64,000 nucleotides of DNA, taken from Alphaproteobacteria bacterium (GTDB lineage: Bacteria; Pseudomonadota; Alphaproteobacteria; MPNO01; UBA830). The notes under the pieces were generated by a model that worked only from the letters and a program-made list of their open reading frames with translations, had not been told where the DNA came from and searched no databases. Where the stretch lies: the NCBI GenBank assembly GCA_022822405.1, contig JAJEBT010000169.1, positions 22,727 through 86,726 of the forward strand. The letters are read 5' to 3'. Below are positions 28,304 through 37,363 of this stretch, in pieces; position 1 is the first letter of the stretch; each line of letters opens with the position of its first letter. The translations under genes were made by a program, and so were the position numbers.

Positions 28304-28393
28304 CTAGCACCGCCAGCACAGACCATGCCCAGCTCGGCAATGCTTCAGGCGGGATGACACCGGATTTCTCCACCGGCAAGCAGGGACAACCCG

Positions 28394-28657
28394 ATGGCAC
28401 ACGTCGAGATCTATTCCAGCATGTTCTGCCCGTTCTGTTTTCGCGCCAAACGCCTCCTGTCGGCGAAAGGCGTCACCTTCGATGAGATCGATGTCGACAC
28501 TGACCCCGGCCGGCGCCGTGAAATGACGGCTCGCGCAGACGGTCGGAAAACTGTGCCACAGATATTCATCGATGGCACCCATGTCGGCGGCTCCGACGAT
28601 CTCGCCTCCCTCGACCGATCCGGGGGCCTCGACGAACTGCTAGGCCTCGCCGGATAA
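28394..28657 (+). CDS. grxC: Glutaredoxin 3
   Basis: An 87-residue dithiol glutaredoxin that reduces protein disulfides and glutathione mixed disulfides with glutathione. The redox site is Cys12-Pro-Phe-Cys15, where most GrxC proteins have Tyr at the third position. The cis-proline motif TVPQIFIDG and the glutathione-binding GGSDDL follow. The Shine-Dalgarno is AGGGA. The nit gene begins 2-5 bp after the stop, so the genes are in one operon. Confidence 0.96.
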   Translation: MAHVEIYSSMFCPFCFRAKRLLSAKGVTFDEIDVDTDPGRRREMTARADGRKTVPQIFIDGTHVGGSDDLASLDRSGGLDELLGLAG

Positions 28658-28662
28658 CCGTG

Positions 28663-29502
28663 ATGACTGGCATCCTGCGCCTCGCCTGCGTGCAACTTTG
28701 CACCGGAAATGACGTCGCGCGTAATATTGCGGATGCTGAAGACCTCGTGCGCGAAGCAGCCGACACGGGCGCGGATCTGGTCTCGCTTCCGGAGTGTGCC
28801 GCGCTCATCGAACCGGACCGTGCGGCCTTTCGCCGCAAGGTTGTTCCCGAGACGGAGCACCCGGCGCTGAGCGCCTTCTCTTCCCTGGCTCGTGAGCTCG
28901 GGATCTGGATGCATGTCGGGTCGCTGGCCGTCCGCTGCGGGGACGGCGCCATTGCCAATCGCACGTATCTCATCGATGGCGGCGGGCATGTGGTTGCCAG
29001 ATACGATAAGATACACATGTTCGATGTCGACTTGGCGAACGGGGAAACCTTCCGCGAATCGGATTCCTACCGACCGGGCACAAAGGCGGTTTTCGCCGAT
29101 CTCCCGTGGGGCCGGCTCGGGTTGACCATCTGTTACGACGTCCGTTTTCCCACCCTTTACGGGCATCTCGCCCGCTGCGGCGCGCTTTTCATTGCCGTGC
29201 CGTCGGCCTTCACCCGGCGAACCGGCAGCGTCCACTGGGAGGTTCTCCTGCGTGCGCGGGCAATCGAGACCGGTTCCTGGATCTTCGCTGCCGCGCAGTG
29301 TGGCAGCCATGGCGGCGGGCGCGAAAGTTACGGCCATTCGCTGATTGTGGACCCCTGGGGCGAGGTGCTGGCCGACGGCGGCGAGGATGTCGGCGTTATC
29401 GTGGCCGACATCGATCCGGCACGCACCGCCGAAGCGCGCGAGGCGATCCCGGCACTCGCCAACGCCCGCGACTTCACACCTGCGACCGTACAGGAGTGCT
29501 AG
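28663..29502 (+). CDS. Carbon-nitrogen hydrolase, Nit1-like deaminated-glutathione amidase
   Basis: A 279-residue nitrilase-superfamily amidase. The Glu-Lys-Cys triad is visible as Glu44 (SLPECAAL), Lys116 (RYDKIHMFDVD) and Cys157 (TICYDVRFP). The KIHMFDVD and CYDVRFP signatures are those of the Nit1/Nit2 group. Nit1 repairs deaminated glutathione; Nit2 hydrolyses 2-oxoglutaramate. The neighbouring glutaredoxin makes the glutathione-repair role attractive, but sequence alone does not separate the two. GTG (28660) and ATG (28663) are adjacent; ATG is used. Confidence 0.88.
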   Translation: MTGILRLACVQLCTGNDVARNIADAEDLVREAADTGADLVSLPECAALIEPDRAAFRRKVVPETEHPALSAFSSLARELGIWMHVGSLAVRCGDGAIANRTYLIDGGGHVVARYDKIHMFDVDLANGETFRESDSYRPGTKAVFADLPWGRLGLTICYDVRFPTLYGHLARCGALFIAVPSAFTRRTGSVHWEVLLRARAIETGSWIFAAAQCGSHGGGRESYGHSLIVDPWGEVLADGGEDVGVIVADIDPARTAEAREAIPALANARDFTPATVQEC

Positions 29503-29690
29503 CAGACGGCCGCGCGCGGTTCAGATTCGGTCGATTGTCTCGGGCCAGCAGCGCCCAGTGCGGCACCACCGAATGGTTTCCGGCCCGCTGGCAAATTACG
29601 GATGGTCGCCGCGGGTCACTGGTCAACATGTCGATCGGAAACATGAAATTGCCGCTTGGCAAATGAAGATTTTGTTCTAATCTAGGACAC

Positions 29691-30182
29691 ATGATCGTAT
29701 TTGATGTCACCTGCAAGAACGACCATACCTTCGAGGGCTGGTTCAAGGACAGCGATACCTTTGACCGCCTCGCGTCGAAGGGCGAGATCGCATGCCCGAT
29801 CTGCAACGATACAAATGTCAGAAAGGGCCTCGTCGCGCCCCGGCTCGGCGGGATGCGCAAGGGCAAGGACAGCATCTCCGCGCCAGAGCCTGCAGAGGCC
29901 ATGCAGGCAACGGATAACGGCAAGACCGAAGGCGACAAGAAAAAGGCGGATGCCGAAGAGTTCAAGGAATTCCTCTCCACCGTCCGTGAATTGAAGCGGC
30001 ACGTGGAAGAGAACAGCACCTATGTCGGCGACCGGTTTCCCGAAGAAGCCCGCAAGATTCACTATGGCGAGACCGAGCCGCAGTCGATATACGGCGAAGC
30101 CACTCCGAAGGAAGCGGCAGAACTCAACGACGAGGGCATCGAGTTTCACCGCATTCCCTGGCCCGCAAAGCCCGACGCGTAA
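29691..30182 (+). CDS. DUF1178-family protein
   Basis: A 163-residue protein with the DUF1178 layout: MIVFDVTCKNDHTFEGWF, then a CPIC knuckle near residue 38, suggesting a small zinc ribbon, and a charged linker rich in Lys and Glu. A conserved C-terminal region (YGEATPKEAAELNDEGIEF) ends the protein. Its function is unknown. It follows the nit gene by 188 bp. The association with grxC and nit is common in alphaproteobacteria. Confidence 0.88.
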   Translation: MIVFDVTCKNDHTFEGWFKDSDTFDRLASKGEIACPICNDTNVRKGLVAPRLGGMRKGKDSISAPEPAEAMQATDNGKTEGDKKKADAEEFKEFLSTVRELKRHVEENSTYVGDRFPEEARKIHYGETEPQSIYGEATPKEAAELNDEGIEFHRIPWPAKPDA

Positions 30183-30218
30183 CCGACCAACGAGTCCCCG
30201 GGGACGGCCCCCGCGCGA

Positions 30219-30980
30219 TCACCGGCTCAAGCGCTCGGCCGACAGGATGTAGTTGACCGAGACATTGGCGCTCCGCCGCCACTCTCCTGCCAGCGGATCG
30301 AACGAGAGACCCGAGAGGTCGGTGACTGCGAAGCCGTTCCGCCGCAATGCACGCGCGAGTTCGGAAGGGCGAACGAACCTGCGCCAGTCATGCGTCCCGC
30401 GCGGCAACCAGCGCAAGAGGTACTCGGCAGCGACAATTCCCTCCAGAAATGCCCGCGGCGTCCGGTTCAGCGTCGCCGCAACTATCGCCCCGCCGTCGGC
30501 AACCGCGGACGCGCAGCATTCGACGAACAGGTCAACATCCGCAACATGCTCCACAACCTCCATGCATACCACGGCATCGAACTGCTCGCCGGCGTCCCGC
30601 ATCTCCTCGATGGTGACGCAACGGTAGTCGATATCGACGCCCTCCTCGCGCGCATGCGCCCGTGCAGCGCCGACATTGGCACCCGAGACGTCGATCCCGG
30701 TCACTGACGCGCCCATGCGCGCCAACGGCTCCGAAACCAGACCGCCTCCGCATCCGACATCGAGGACCCTGAGACCGGCCAGCGCGTCGAACGAACGGCG
30801 GTTCCGGCCGAAGACCTTGCACAGGCGATCCCGAATATATTCGAGGCGGACGGGATTGAACCTGTGTAACGGTGCGAAATCACCGCCGGAATCCCACCAT
30901 TGACCGGCAAGCGCCGAAAATCGGGCGATCTCCGCCGGATCGACTGTGGTCCGGCCGTCATCGTGTCCGGTTTCCGCCAT
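30219..30980 (-). CDS. ubiG: Ubiquinone biosynthesis O-methyltransferase UbiG
   Basis: A 253-residue SAM-dependent enzyme that carries out both O-methylations in ubiquinone synthesis at the inner membrane. Family hallmarks are the N-terminal FSALAGQWWDSGGDFAPLHR, the SAM-binding LDVGCGGGLVSEPLARMG, and the EVVEHVADVD segment. The start MAETGHDD follows GGAGA; the long upstream open frame runs antisense to lysC and is rejected. It is divergent from lysC across 150 bp, a common arrangement in this class. Confidence 0.96.
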   Translation of the reverse strand: MAETGHDDGRTTVDPAEIARFSALAGQWWDSGGDFAPLHRFNPVRLEYIRDRLCKVFGRNRRSFDALAGLRVLDVGCGGGLVSEPLARMGASVTGIDVSGANVGAARAHAREEGVDIDYRCVTIEEMRDAGEQFDAVVCMEVVEHVADVDLFVECCASAVADGGAIVAATLNRTPRAFLEGIVAAEYLLRWLPRGTHDWRRFVRPSELARALRRNGFAVTDLSGLSFDPLAGEWRRSANVSVNYILSAERLSR

Positions 30981-31130
30981 CGCCCAGTCTCCTTGCCACA
31001 AAACCTGCCTGCGAGTATCTATGCGCCCGCACCGCTCGGGGCAAGCGCGGCATTCCCGCACTGTCTCCGAAACACCTGGTTCCCTGCCGGCTTCGCTTCG
31101 CCTGCAGGCAGGACCGGACGGATCAGGATC

Positions 31131-32351
31131 ATGGCACGGATCGTACAGAAATTCGGCGGAACCTCGGTTGCCAATCTCGACCGCATCCGTGCGGTCGCCG
31201 GACGCATCAAGGAGACCATCGAGGCGGGCGACCAGGTCGCCGTCGTGGTCTCGGCAATGGCCGGCGCAACCGACCAGCTCGTCGCATGGACGAGGGAACT
31301 TTCCCCGATCCACGATGCCCGCGAATACGATGTCGTGGTGTCCTCGGGCGAACAGGTCACTGCCGGGCTCGTCGCCCTCGCCCTCCAGGCGGAAGGTGTC
31401 GACGCTCGATCATGGCTTGGCTGGCAGATCCCGATCGAAACCGACGATGCTCACGGCCGGGCCCGGATCTCTGCCGTCGATGGCGACGAAATAGTCCGGC
31501 GGCTCGGCGGCGGACAGGTCGCGGTCATGGCGGGATTCCAGGGACTTGGCTCCGACGGCCGGGTCACTACGCTGGGGCGTGGCGGCTCCGACACCTCGGC
31601 GGTGGCTCTCGCCGCCGCGATCCGCGCCGACCGGTGCGACATCTTCACCGATGTCAACGGCATCTACACGAGCGACCCGCGTATCGTTGCGAAGGCCCGA
31701 AAGCTCGATAAGATCACCTATGAGGAGATGCTGGAGTTCGCGTCCTTGGGTGCCAAGGTGCTCCAGCCCCGATCCGTCGAACTCGCAATGAACCACGGGG
31801 TGCGCCTGCAGGTTCGTTCGAGCTTCGATGATGCACCCGGAACCCTGGTAGTCGATGAGGAAGAAGTCGTGGAACACGCAGTCGTCAGCGGAATCGCGCA
31901 CAGCGGCAACGAGGCGAAGATCACGCTGATCCGGGTCCCCGACAGGGTGGGCGTCGCCGCCAGCCTTTTCGGCTCGCTGGCCGCCACCAACATCAATGTC
32001 GACATGATCGTCCAGAACGTCTCGGAAGACGGCAACACGACTGATCTCACCTTCACCGTGTCGCAACCCGACATGGAGCGCACACTCCGGTTGGTCGAGG
32101 ACAAACGGGAAGAACTCGGCTTCGAGCGCGTCGTCGGCGATGCGGACGTCGTGAAGATATCGGTGATCGGGGTAGGCATGCGCAGCCATGCCGGCGTGGC
32201 AACGACGATGTTCTCTGCGCTGGCCGAGTGCGGAATTAATATTCAGGTCATTTCGACGTCAGAAATCAAGATCAGCGTCCTCGTTGCCAGCACCTACACG
32301 GAGCTGGCCCTTCGGTCGCTCCACAGCGCTTACGGGCTCGACGCGAAATGA
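31131..32351 (+). CDS. lysC: Aspartate kinase
   Basis: A 406-residue kinase that phosphorylates aspartate, the first step to lysine, threonine, methionine and diaminopimelate. The N-terminal kinase motif is VQKFGGTSVANLDRI; GRGGSDTSAVALAAA and FTDVNGIYTSDPR follow. Two C-terminal ACT domains (from about residue 265) should bind lysine and threonine as feedback inhibitors. The start MARIVQKFGG has AGGA close by. The downstream flavin-dependent gene starts inside its stop codon (ATGA), so the two are translationally coupled. Confidence 0.97.
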   Translation: MARIVQKFGGTSVANLDRIRAVAGRIKETIEAGDQVAVVVSAMAGATDQLVAWTRELSPIHDAREYDVVVSSGEQVTAGLVALALQAEGVDARSWLGWQIPIETDDAHGRARISAVDGDEIVRRLGGGQVAVMAGFQGLGSDGRVTTLGRGGSDTSAVALAAAIRADRCDIFTDVNGIYTSDPRIVAKARKLDKITYEEMLEFASLGAKVLQPRSVELAMNHGVRLQVRSSFDDAPGTLVVDEEEVVEHAVVSGIAHSGNEAKITLIRVPDRVGVAASLFGSLAATNINVDMIVQNVSEDGNTTDLTFTVSQPDMERTLRLVEDKREELGFERVVGDADVVKISVIGVGMRSHAGVATTMFSALAECGINIQVISTSEIKISVLVASTYTELALRSLHSAYGLDAK

Positions 32352-33412
32352 GCGCGCCGACGCAGGGCGTCGACGCCGACGCCACGGCCTCGCGAGCCCA
32401 GCTGGATGCGCTGTGGAAATCCGGACAGGATTTCCTCGGCGTGCCGCTCGCCATTCTCGGAGGCGCCATGACCTGGGTTTCGGAACGGAACCTCGTTTCG
32501 GCCCTATCCAACGCCGGCGGATTCGGCGTCATCGCCTGTGGCGCCATGACTCCCGAAATGCTGGCGGAGGAAATCTCTGAAACCTTCGCGCGCACGGATA
32601 GGCCATTCGGCGTCAACCTGATCACCATGCACCCCGAACTCGACCGGCTTATCGAGGTCTGCCTCGAACAGAAGGTCACCCACATTATTCTCGCTGGTGG
32701 TCTCCCCGGCGCTCCGAGAATCGCGCAGGTCAAGGACGGCGGCGCGCGGGCCATCTGCTTTGCCGCCACACTCGCAATTGCGCGGCGCCTAGTACGTCAA
32801 GGCGCCGACGCCATCATTGTCGAGGGAGCCGAGGCGGGCGGCCATATCGGCCCAGTCTCCACGACGGTTCTCGCGCAGGAAATATTGCCGCATCTTCGCG
32901 ACGTACCCGTGTTCGTGGCCGGAGGGATCGGGCGCGGTGACGCGATAGTGGCCTATCTCGAGATGGGCGCTGCCGGTTGCCAGCTTGGCACGCGCTTCGT
33001 CTGCGCCTGCGAATCCATCGCCCATGACCGTTTCAAGCAGGCCTTCATTCGTGCCGCCGCCCGCGACGCCGTACCGTCCGTCCAGCTAGATCCGGGATTT
33101 CCGGTGATTCCTGTCCGAGCACTGCAGAACGCGGCGACCCGCGAATTCCAGGACCTGCAGCGCGATGTCATTGCGGCCTTTCGGCGCGGGGAGATTGCCC
33201 AGGAAGAAGCCCAACTCCAAATCGAGCATTTCTGGGCGGGCGCGCTTCGCCGTGCTGCAATCGACGGCGATGTCGAGACCGGTTCGATGATGGCCGGCCA
33301 GAGCGTGGGCATGGTGAACGGGATTCAGCCGGTGGCCAATATCCTTGAGGAACTGGTGGATCAGGCGGTAGCGGCCTTGGCTGGCAGAGTGGTACCCGGA
33401 TCGTCCCACTGA
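32348..33412 (+). CDS. Nitronate monooxygenase-like / NAD(P)H-dependent flavin oxidoreductase
   Basis: A 354-residue TIM-barrel flavoprotein of the 2-nitropropane dioxygenase family. FMN-binding signatures are the GGAMTWVSERNLV beginning, VEGAEAGGHIGP with the catalytic-type histidine, VFVAGGIGRGDAI, and GCQLGTRFVCACES. Members oxidise alkyl nitronates, reduce quinones or act as enoyl reductases (FabK-like), so the substrate is open. It is coupled to lysC by an ATGA overlap, yet no lysine-pathway role is known for the family. Confidence 0.87.
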   Translation: MSAPTQGVDADATASRAQLDALWKSGQDFLGVPLAILGGAMTWVSERNLVSALSNAGGFGVIACGAMTPEMLAEEISETFARTDRPFGVNLITMHPELDRLIEVCLEQKVTHIILAGGLPGAPRIAQVKDGGARAICFAATLAIARRLVRQGADAIIVEGAEAGGHIGPVSTTVLAQEILPHLRDVPVFVAGGIGRGDAIVAYLEMGAAGCQLGTRFVCACESIAHDRFKQAFIRAAARDAVPSVQLDPGFPVIPVRALQNAATREFQDLQRDVIAAFRRGEIAQEEAQLQIEHFWAGALRRAAIDGDVETGSMMAGQSVGMVNGIQPVANILEELVDQAVAALAGRVVPGSSH

Positions 33413-33579
33413 CCCCGGGAGGAGATCCGGGCGCCTGCAGAAACCTGACGCGCCGTCGCCCGGATCACGGCCTGCCGCTTCCTCGCGGGGAACATGCTTA
33501 AACAGGCCGCACACGATCTCTTCGCGATACCGTCACAGGTACGGAAGAAGGGCTTTTGTTCCTCCAGGTTTCGCATCGA

Positions 33580-33609
33580 TTGGGAGCGTCGGCGCTTACA
33601 TGATATACT
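33580..33609 (+). promoter_or_regulatory. Putative sigma-70 promoter of rodZ-hisS-prfA-prmC
   Basis: TTGGGA (33580-33585) and TATACT (33604-33609) are spaced by 18 bp and lie 58 bp upstream of the rodZ ATG in a 255-bp gap. The -10 matches five of six consensus bases and the -35 four of six. It is the best promoter candidate read in the window. Confidence 0.5.
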
Positions 33610-33667
33610 GCAGCGTAGTGCAGTGCCGGTGCCCCAGTGAGCCTCTCCGGGCGTCAGGAAATTCAGA

Positions 33668-34900
33668 ATGAACACTTCAGCGGCAACGGCAACACTCGGT
33701 GACGAAGGAGAACTTGACGGCGCCGCAACGATTGGTTCCGAACTTCGGCAACAGCGTGAAACCCGCGGTTACACACTTGCCGATGTCGAGGCCTATCTGC
33801 GGATCCGGCATAGCTATCTTGAGGCCATCGAGGCTGGGCAGTTCTCGGATCTGCCGGGAACGACCTATGTCGTGGGTTTTATACGCAGCTATGCACGGTT
33901 TCTCGAACTCGACGCAGACGACATTGTCGACCGTGTCCGAGCATGTCAGTCCCAGCAGAAGCAAGTCCCGTACAAGCTTGTGTTGCCAGGACCCGCCAAG
34001 TACGGGAAGCTGGCGGTCGTAGCGATCCCGCTCGTGGCCACGGCTGCAGTCGTGCTGGCCATTGCCGGCTGGTATTATTTCTCATCAAACAACCTGTCCA
34101 TCACGGATCTCGGCGGGATATTCGAGGACAGTTCTTCTGCGGTTCCCGAGGTCACGGGCCCGAGGCCACAAGAGGGCGAATCGAAGACCGCCGATGTCGC
34201 GTCGTCAGCTGCCGAGCCCGGCAACAATCCGGTGAGATCCGCGACCAGTTCGCCGGAAACGGCCGGACAAGCTGACGAACGGATTCAGGCGGATGGAACC
34301 GGAGCGGCACCCGCCATCGATGCCGGCGAGGCGCAGGTTGCGGCAGTGCCGCCGGATCCTGCTGGCAGTGGGACGACAGCACCACCCGTACCGCAGCCGG
34401 CAGACGGTATACCCGCCGCATCGCCCGCCGAGGTCCCGCCGAACACTGCATCGCCTGCCGAAGCCCCATCGGCCACCACGCCACCTGCCGAGGCTCCATC
34501 GGCTGCTGCAGCGCCTGCCGAAGCCCCACTGGCCGCTGCACCGCCTGTCGCGGCGCCTGCCGAGGCCCCGCGGGCCGTTGCGTCGACATCGGAACCCGTT
34601 GCCCAGCCTGCAGCGCCAGCGGACGAAAGTGCAACATCGCAAGTCCTCTTGCAGGCCACCGGCGAGACCTTCATTGCGCTCAGAACTCCGGACGGAGAGA
34701 TATTCCTGTCACGACTCCTGCGGGCCGGCGAGATCTACGAGATTCCGCCGGAGAACCCGGCACTGACTCTCGACACCGGAAACGCCGGTGCACTCCAGAT
34801 CGTTGTCGATGGTAGGGCGCTACCACCGCTCGGCGCAGTCGGCGCCGTAGTTCGGGACATCCCGCTCGATCCCCAGGGACTGCTGGAACGCAACCGGTGA
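33668..34900 (+). CDS. rodZ: RodZ-like cytoskeletal/cell-shape protein (HTH plus DUF4115)
   Basis: A 410-residue bitopic inner-membrane protein. An N-terminal helix-turn-helix domain (about 22-95) contains RQQRETRGYTLADVEAYLRI, the MreB-binding type of HTH. One membrane segment follows at about 119-140. A long Pro/Ala-rich periplasmic linker with PAEAP repeats leads to a C-terminal DUF4115 domain (about 320-400). RodZ links the MreB cytoskeleton to cell-wall synthesis. The start follows AGGAAA. It heads the hisS-prfA-prmC run. In several alphaproteobacteria ispG lies between rodZ and hisS; it is absent here. Confidence 0.87.
   Translation: MNTSAATATLGDEGELDGAATIGSELRQQRETRGYTLADVEAYLRIRHSYLEAIEAGQFSDLPGTTYVVGFIRSYARFLELDADDIVDRVRACQSQQKQVPYKLVLPGPAKYGKLAVVAIPLVATAAVVLAIAGWYYFSSNNLSITDLGGIFEDSSSAVPEVTGPRPQEGESKTADVASSAAEPGNNPVRSATSSPETAGQADERIQADGTGAAPAIDAGEAQVAAVPPDPAGSGTTAPPVPQPADGIPAASPAEVPPNTASPAEAPSATTPPAEAPSAAAAPAEAPLAAAPPVAAPAEAPRAVASTSEPVAQPAAPADESATSQVLLQATGETFIALRTPDGEIFLSRLLRAGEIYEIPPENPALTLDTGNAGALQIVVDGRALPPLGAVGAVVRDIPLDPQGLLERNR
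34418..34570 (+). repeat. PAEAP-type degenerate repeats in the RodZ linker
   Basis: Codons 251-301 encode four or five degenerate copies of a unit of about ten residues containing PAEAPSA. The DNA is a matching imperfect tandem repeat. It forms a flexible, probably extended periplasmic linker, and copy number may vary between strains. Confidence 0.75.
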
Positions 34901-34940
34901 TAACATGTCTGCCGGCCGCAGCCGGCGAGTACATCTTGCC

Positions 34941-36185
34941 ATGACCACTCTCAGACCCGTTCGCGGCACCCGCGATCTCCTCCCCGACGATGCGCTGCGC
35001 GCGCGGCATGTGATCGAAACCGGGCGGATCATTGCCGACTGCTACGGCTACGACGAAGTTGCGACGCCGATCTTCGAAACAACCGAGGTATTCTCGCGCA
35101 CTCTCGGAGAGACTTCTGATATCGTCTCGAAAGAGATGTACACCTTCCAGGACAAAGGCGGCGGTTCTCTGACGCTTCGTCCCGAGGGCACTGCCGGCAT
35201 CGCGCGGGCGCTGATCTCGGGCGGGCTTGGCCAGCATCTTCCGCTCAAGTTCTTTTATTCCGGGCCGATGTTCCGGTACGAACGCCCGCAAAAGGGCCGG
35301 CTGCGCCAGTTTCACCAGATTGGCGCAGAATTGCTCGGCGTCGCCGAACCGATAGGTGATGTCGAGGTCATCGCCCTCGGATCGGCCATCCTTGAAGCGC
35401 TGGACGTACGCCGGTTAACCACCCTCGAACTCAACACCTTGGGCAACGTCCCGAGCCGAGCCGCCTATCGCGCCGAGCTGGTGGAATATTTCAGAGATCA
35501 CGAAAACCGATTGTCCCACGACAGCCGCAGGCGGCTCACGCAGAACCCGTTGCGCATCCTCGATTCGAAAGACGAGAACGATCGCGCGATCGTTGCCGGC
35601 GCGCCGGATCTCGACGATAGCCTCGACAACGAATCGAAGGAATTTTTCGACGCTGTGCAGTCGGGCCTCCAGGACCTCGGAATCGTCTTCAACCGCAATC
35701 CACGGCTGGTTCGTGGTCTTGATTACTACTGCCACACCGCATTCGAGTTCACCACCGATGCCCTGGGCGCCCAGGGCGCGGTACTTGCCGGCGGACGATA
35801 TGACGGCCTCGTCGCGGCCATGGGCGGTCCCCCGACCCCCGGGGTCGGATGGGCATCGGGCATAGAAAGACTGTCGATGCTCGTCGAGACCGTGCCACGG
35901 AGACGCGCGCCGGTTGCCATCGTCCCGATTGGCGAACGTGCGGAAACCGTCGGAATGCGAATGGCGGACCGTTTGCGGAAAGCGGGCTTCAGAATCGAGA
36001 TCGGGTATCGCGGCCGGATCCGGCAGCGTATGAAGAGGGCGAATGACATCGGCGCGTCGGCGGCCATCCTCCTTGGCGACGACGAACTGGAGGAGAATTC
36101 GGCGACCGTCCGGGATCTGCAGTCCGGAGAACAAGCCTCGGTGCCGCTGAACGAACTGGAGACTTTCCTGCGAAAGTACGAATAG
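34941..36185 (+). CDS. hisS: Histidine--tRNA ligase
   Basis: A 414-residue class II synthetase that charges tRNA-His. Motif 2 is [21 protein letters not shown]. The histidine-specific loop [15 protein letters not shown] is intact, which separates it from the paralogue HisZ at the right end of the window. The ATG at 34941 ([15 protein letters not shown]) fits the family; an in-frame ATG at 34905 is possible. It lies 40 bp after rodZ. Confidence 0.96.
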   Translation: MTTLRPVRGTRDLLPDDALRARHVIETGRIIADCYGYDEVATPIFETTEVFSRTLGETSDIVSKEMYTFQDKGGGSLTLRPEGTAGIARALISGGLGQHLPLKFFYSGPMFRYERPQKGRLRQFHQIGAELLGVAEPIGDVEVIALGSAILEALDVRRLTTLELNTLGNVPSRAAYRAELVEYFRDHENRLSHDSRRRLTQNPLRILDSKDENDRAIVAGAPDLDDSLDNESKEFFDAVQSGLQDLGIVFNRNPRLVRGLDYYCHTAFEFTTDALGAQGAVLAGGRYDGLVAAMGGPPTPGVGWASGIERLSMLVETVPRRRAPVAIVPIGERAETVGMRMADRLRKAGFRIEIGYRGRIRQRMKRANDIGASAAILLGDDELEENSATVRDLQSGEQASVPLNELETFLRKYE

Positions 36186-36286
36186 GATGCCATGCAGCCA
36201 TTGTCGGGCAGGAGTTCCAGCGACACATGTCCTGCTGCGGCGGGAAGATCCCGGCATATGGCGCGAGAACCGGCGGGGACCGAAAC

Positions 36287-37363
36287 GTGAGCCTCGAAAA
36301 ACGATTGGACCAGATCATCGTCCATCACAACAGGCTGTCCGAGCAGCTGTCCGAGGGCGCGGGCGCTGATCCGGAACAGTTTGTCCGCCTATCCAAGGAC
36401 TACGCGGAACTTTCACCGGTGGTCGCGTGCATAGAGGAGTTGCGTGCAGTCCGGCAGGAGGCCGGCAACCTCGACGCCCTGATTTCCGATCAGGATTCCG
36501 ATCCCGAAATCGTTGCGATGGCCGCGGACGAACTGCAGCAAATCCATGCTCGTCTGCCCGAGTTGGAACAGAGGCTGCGGATCATGCTGCTGCCGAAGGA
36601 CGCCGCCGACCGCAAGAGCGCCATTCTGGAGATTCGGGCAGGGACCGGAGGCGACGAAGCCGCGCTGTTCGCGGCCGACCTGCTCCGCATGTACCAGCGT
36701 TACGCGGAACGGCGTGGCTGGACCTTCAACATCCTGCACGGATCGGATACCGGGCTCGGCGGCTTCAAGGAAGCCGCTGCGGAAATCGTCGGTGAAGGCG
36801 TGTTTGCGCGCATAAAGTTCGAATCGGGCGTTCACCGGGTGCAACGCGTCCCTGACACCGAGTCCGGCGGACGTATCCATACCTCGGCCGCAACCGTCGC
36901 CGTGCTGCCGGAAGCCGAGGAGGTCGATGTAGAGATCAATGAATCCGATCTGCGCATCGACACGTTTCGAGCCCAGGGCGCAGGTGGCCAACACGTCAAC
37001 ACCACCGACAGCGCCGTACGGATTACCCACATTCCCACGGGCATCGTGGTCTCGCAGCAGGATGAAAAATCCCAGCACAAGAACCGCAGCAAGGCGCTCA
37101 AGATCCTCAGGGCTCGACTGTATGACGCCCAGCGCACAGCGATGGAGGCTGAACGCGCGGCCGAACGTCGGAGCCAAGTCGGCTCCGGCGACCGTTCCGA
37201 GCGAATCCGCACCTACAACTTCCCCCAGAGCAGGGTGTCCGATCACCGCATCAACCTGACGCTCCACAAGCTGAATTCGGTACTGGAGGGCGAAGCACTC
37301 GACGAGATCATAGATGCGCTGATCGCCGAGGACCAAGCCCGCCGGCTTGCTGCCGAACCATGA
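36287..37363 (+). CDS. prfA: Peptide chain release factor 1
   Basis: RF1 (358 residues) ends translation at UAA and UAG. The peptidyl-tRNA hydrolysis motif GGQ is in [16 protein letters not shown]. The codon-recognition tripeptide lies in [10 protein letters not shown], so the usual PAT/PVT form is PDT here. GTG at 36287 ([11 protein letters not shown]) is preferred because GGGGA sits seven bases upstream; an in-frame ATG at 36227 would add 20 unlikely residues. prmC, which modifies the GGQ glutamine, is coupled by an ATGA overlap. Confidence 0.96.
   Translation: MSLEKRLDQIIVHHNRLSEQLSEGAGADPEQFVRLSKDYAELSPVVACIEELRAVRQEAGNLDALISDQDSDPEIVAMAADELQQIHARLPELEQRLRIMLLPKDAADRKSAILEIRAGTGGDEAALFAADLLRMYQRYAERRGWTFNILHGSDTGLGGFKEAAAEIVGEGVFARIKFESGVHRVQRVPDTESGGRIHTSAATVAVLPEAEEVDVEINESDLRIDTFRAQGAGGQHVNTTDSAVRITHIPTGIVVSQQDEKSQHKNRSKALKILRARLYDAQRTAMEAERAAERRSQVGSGDRSERIRTYNFPQSRVSDHRINLTLHKLNSVLEGEALDEIIDALIAEDQARRLAAEP

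Noticed and set aside
30194..30205. Perfect palindrome GTCCCCGGGGAC between DUF1178 and ubiG
   Set aside because: Short, no U-tract and no loop. It may be chance in GC-rich DNA, and a terminator call is not justified.
36287..37363. PDT in place of PAT in the RF1 codon-recognition tripeptide
   Set aside because: The middle residue of this motif varies, and I recall acidic residues here in alphaproteobacterial RF1. The GGQ motif is intact, so altered codon reading is not supported.
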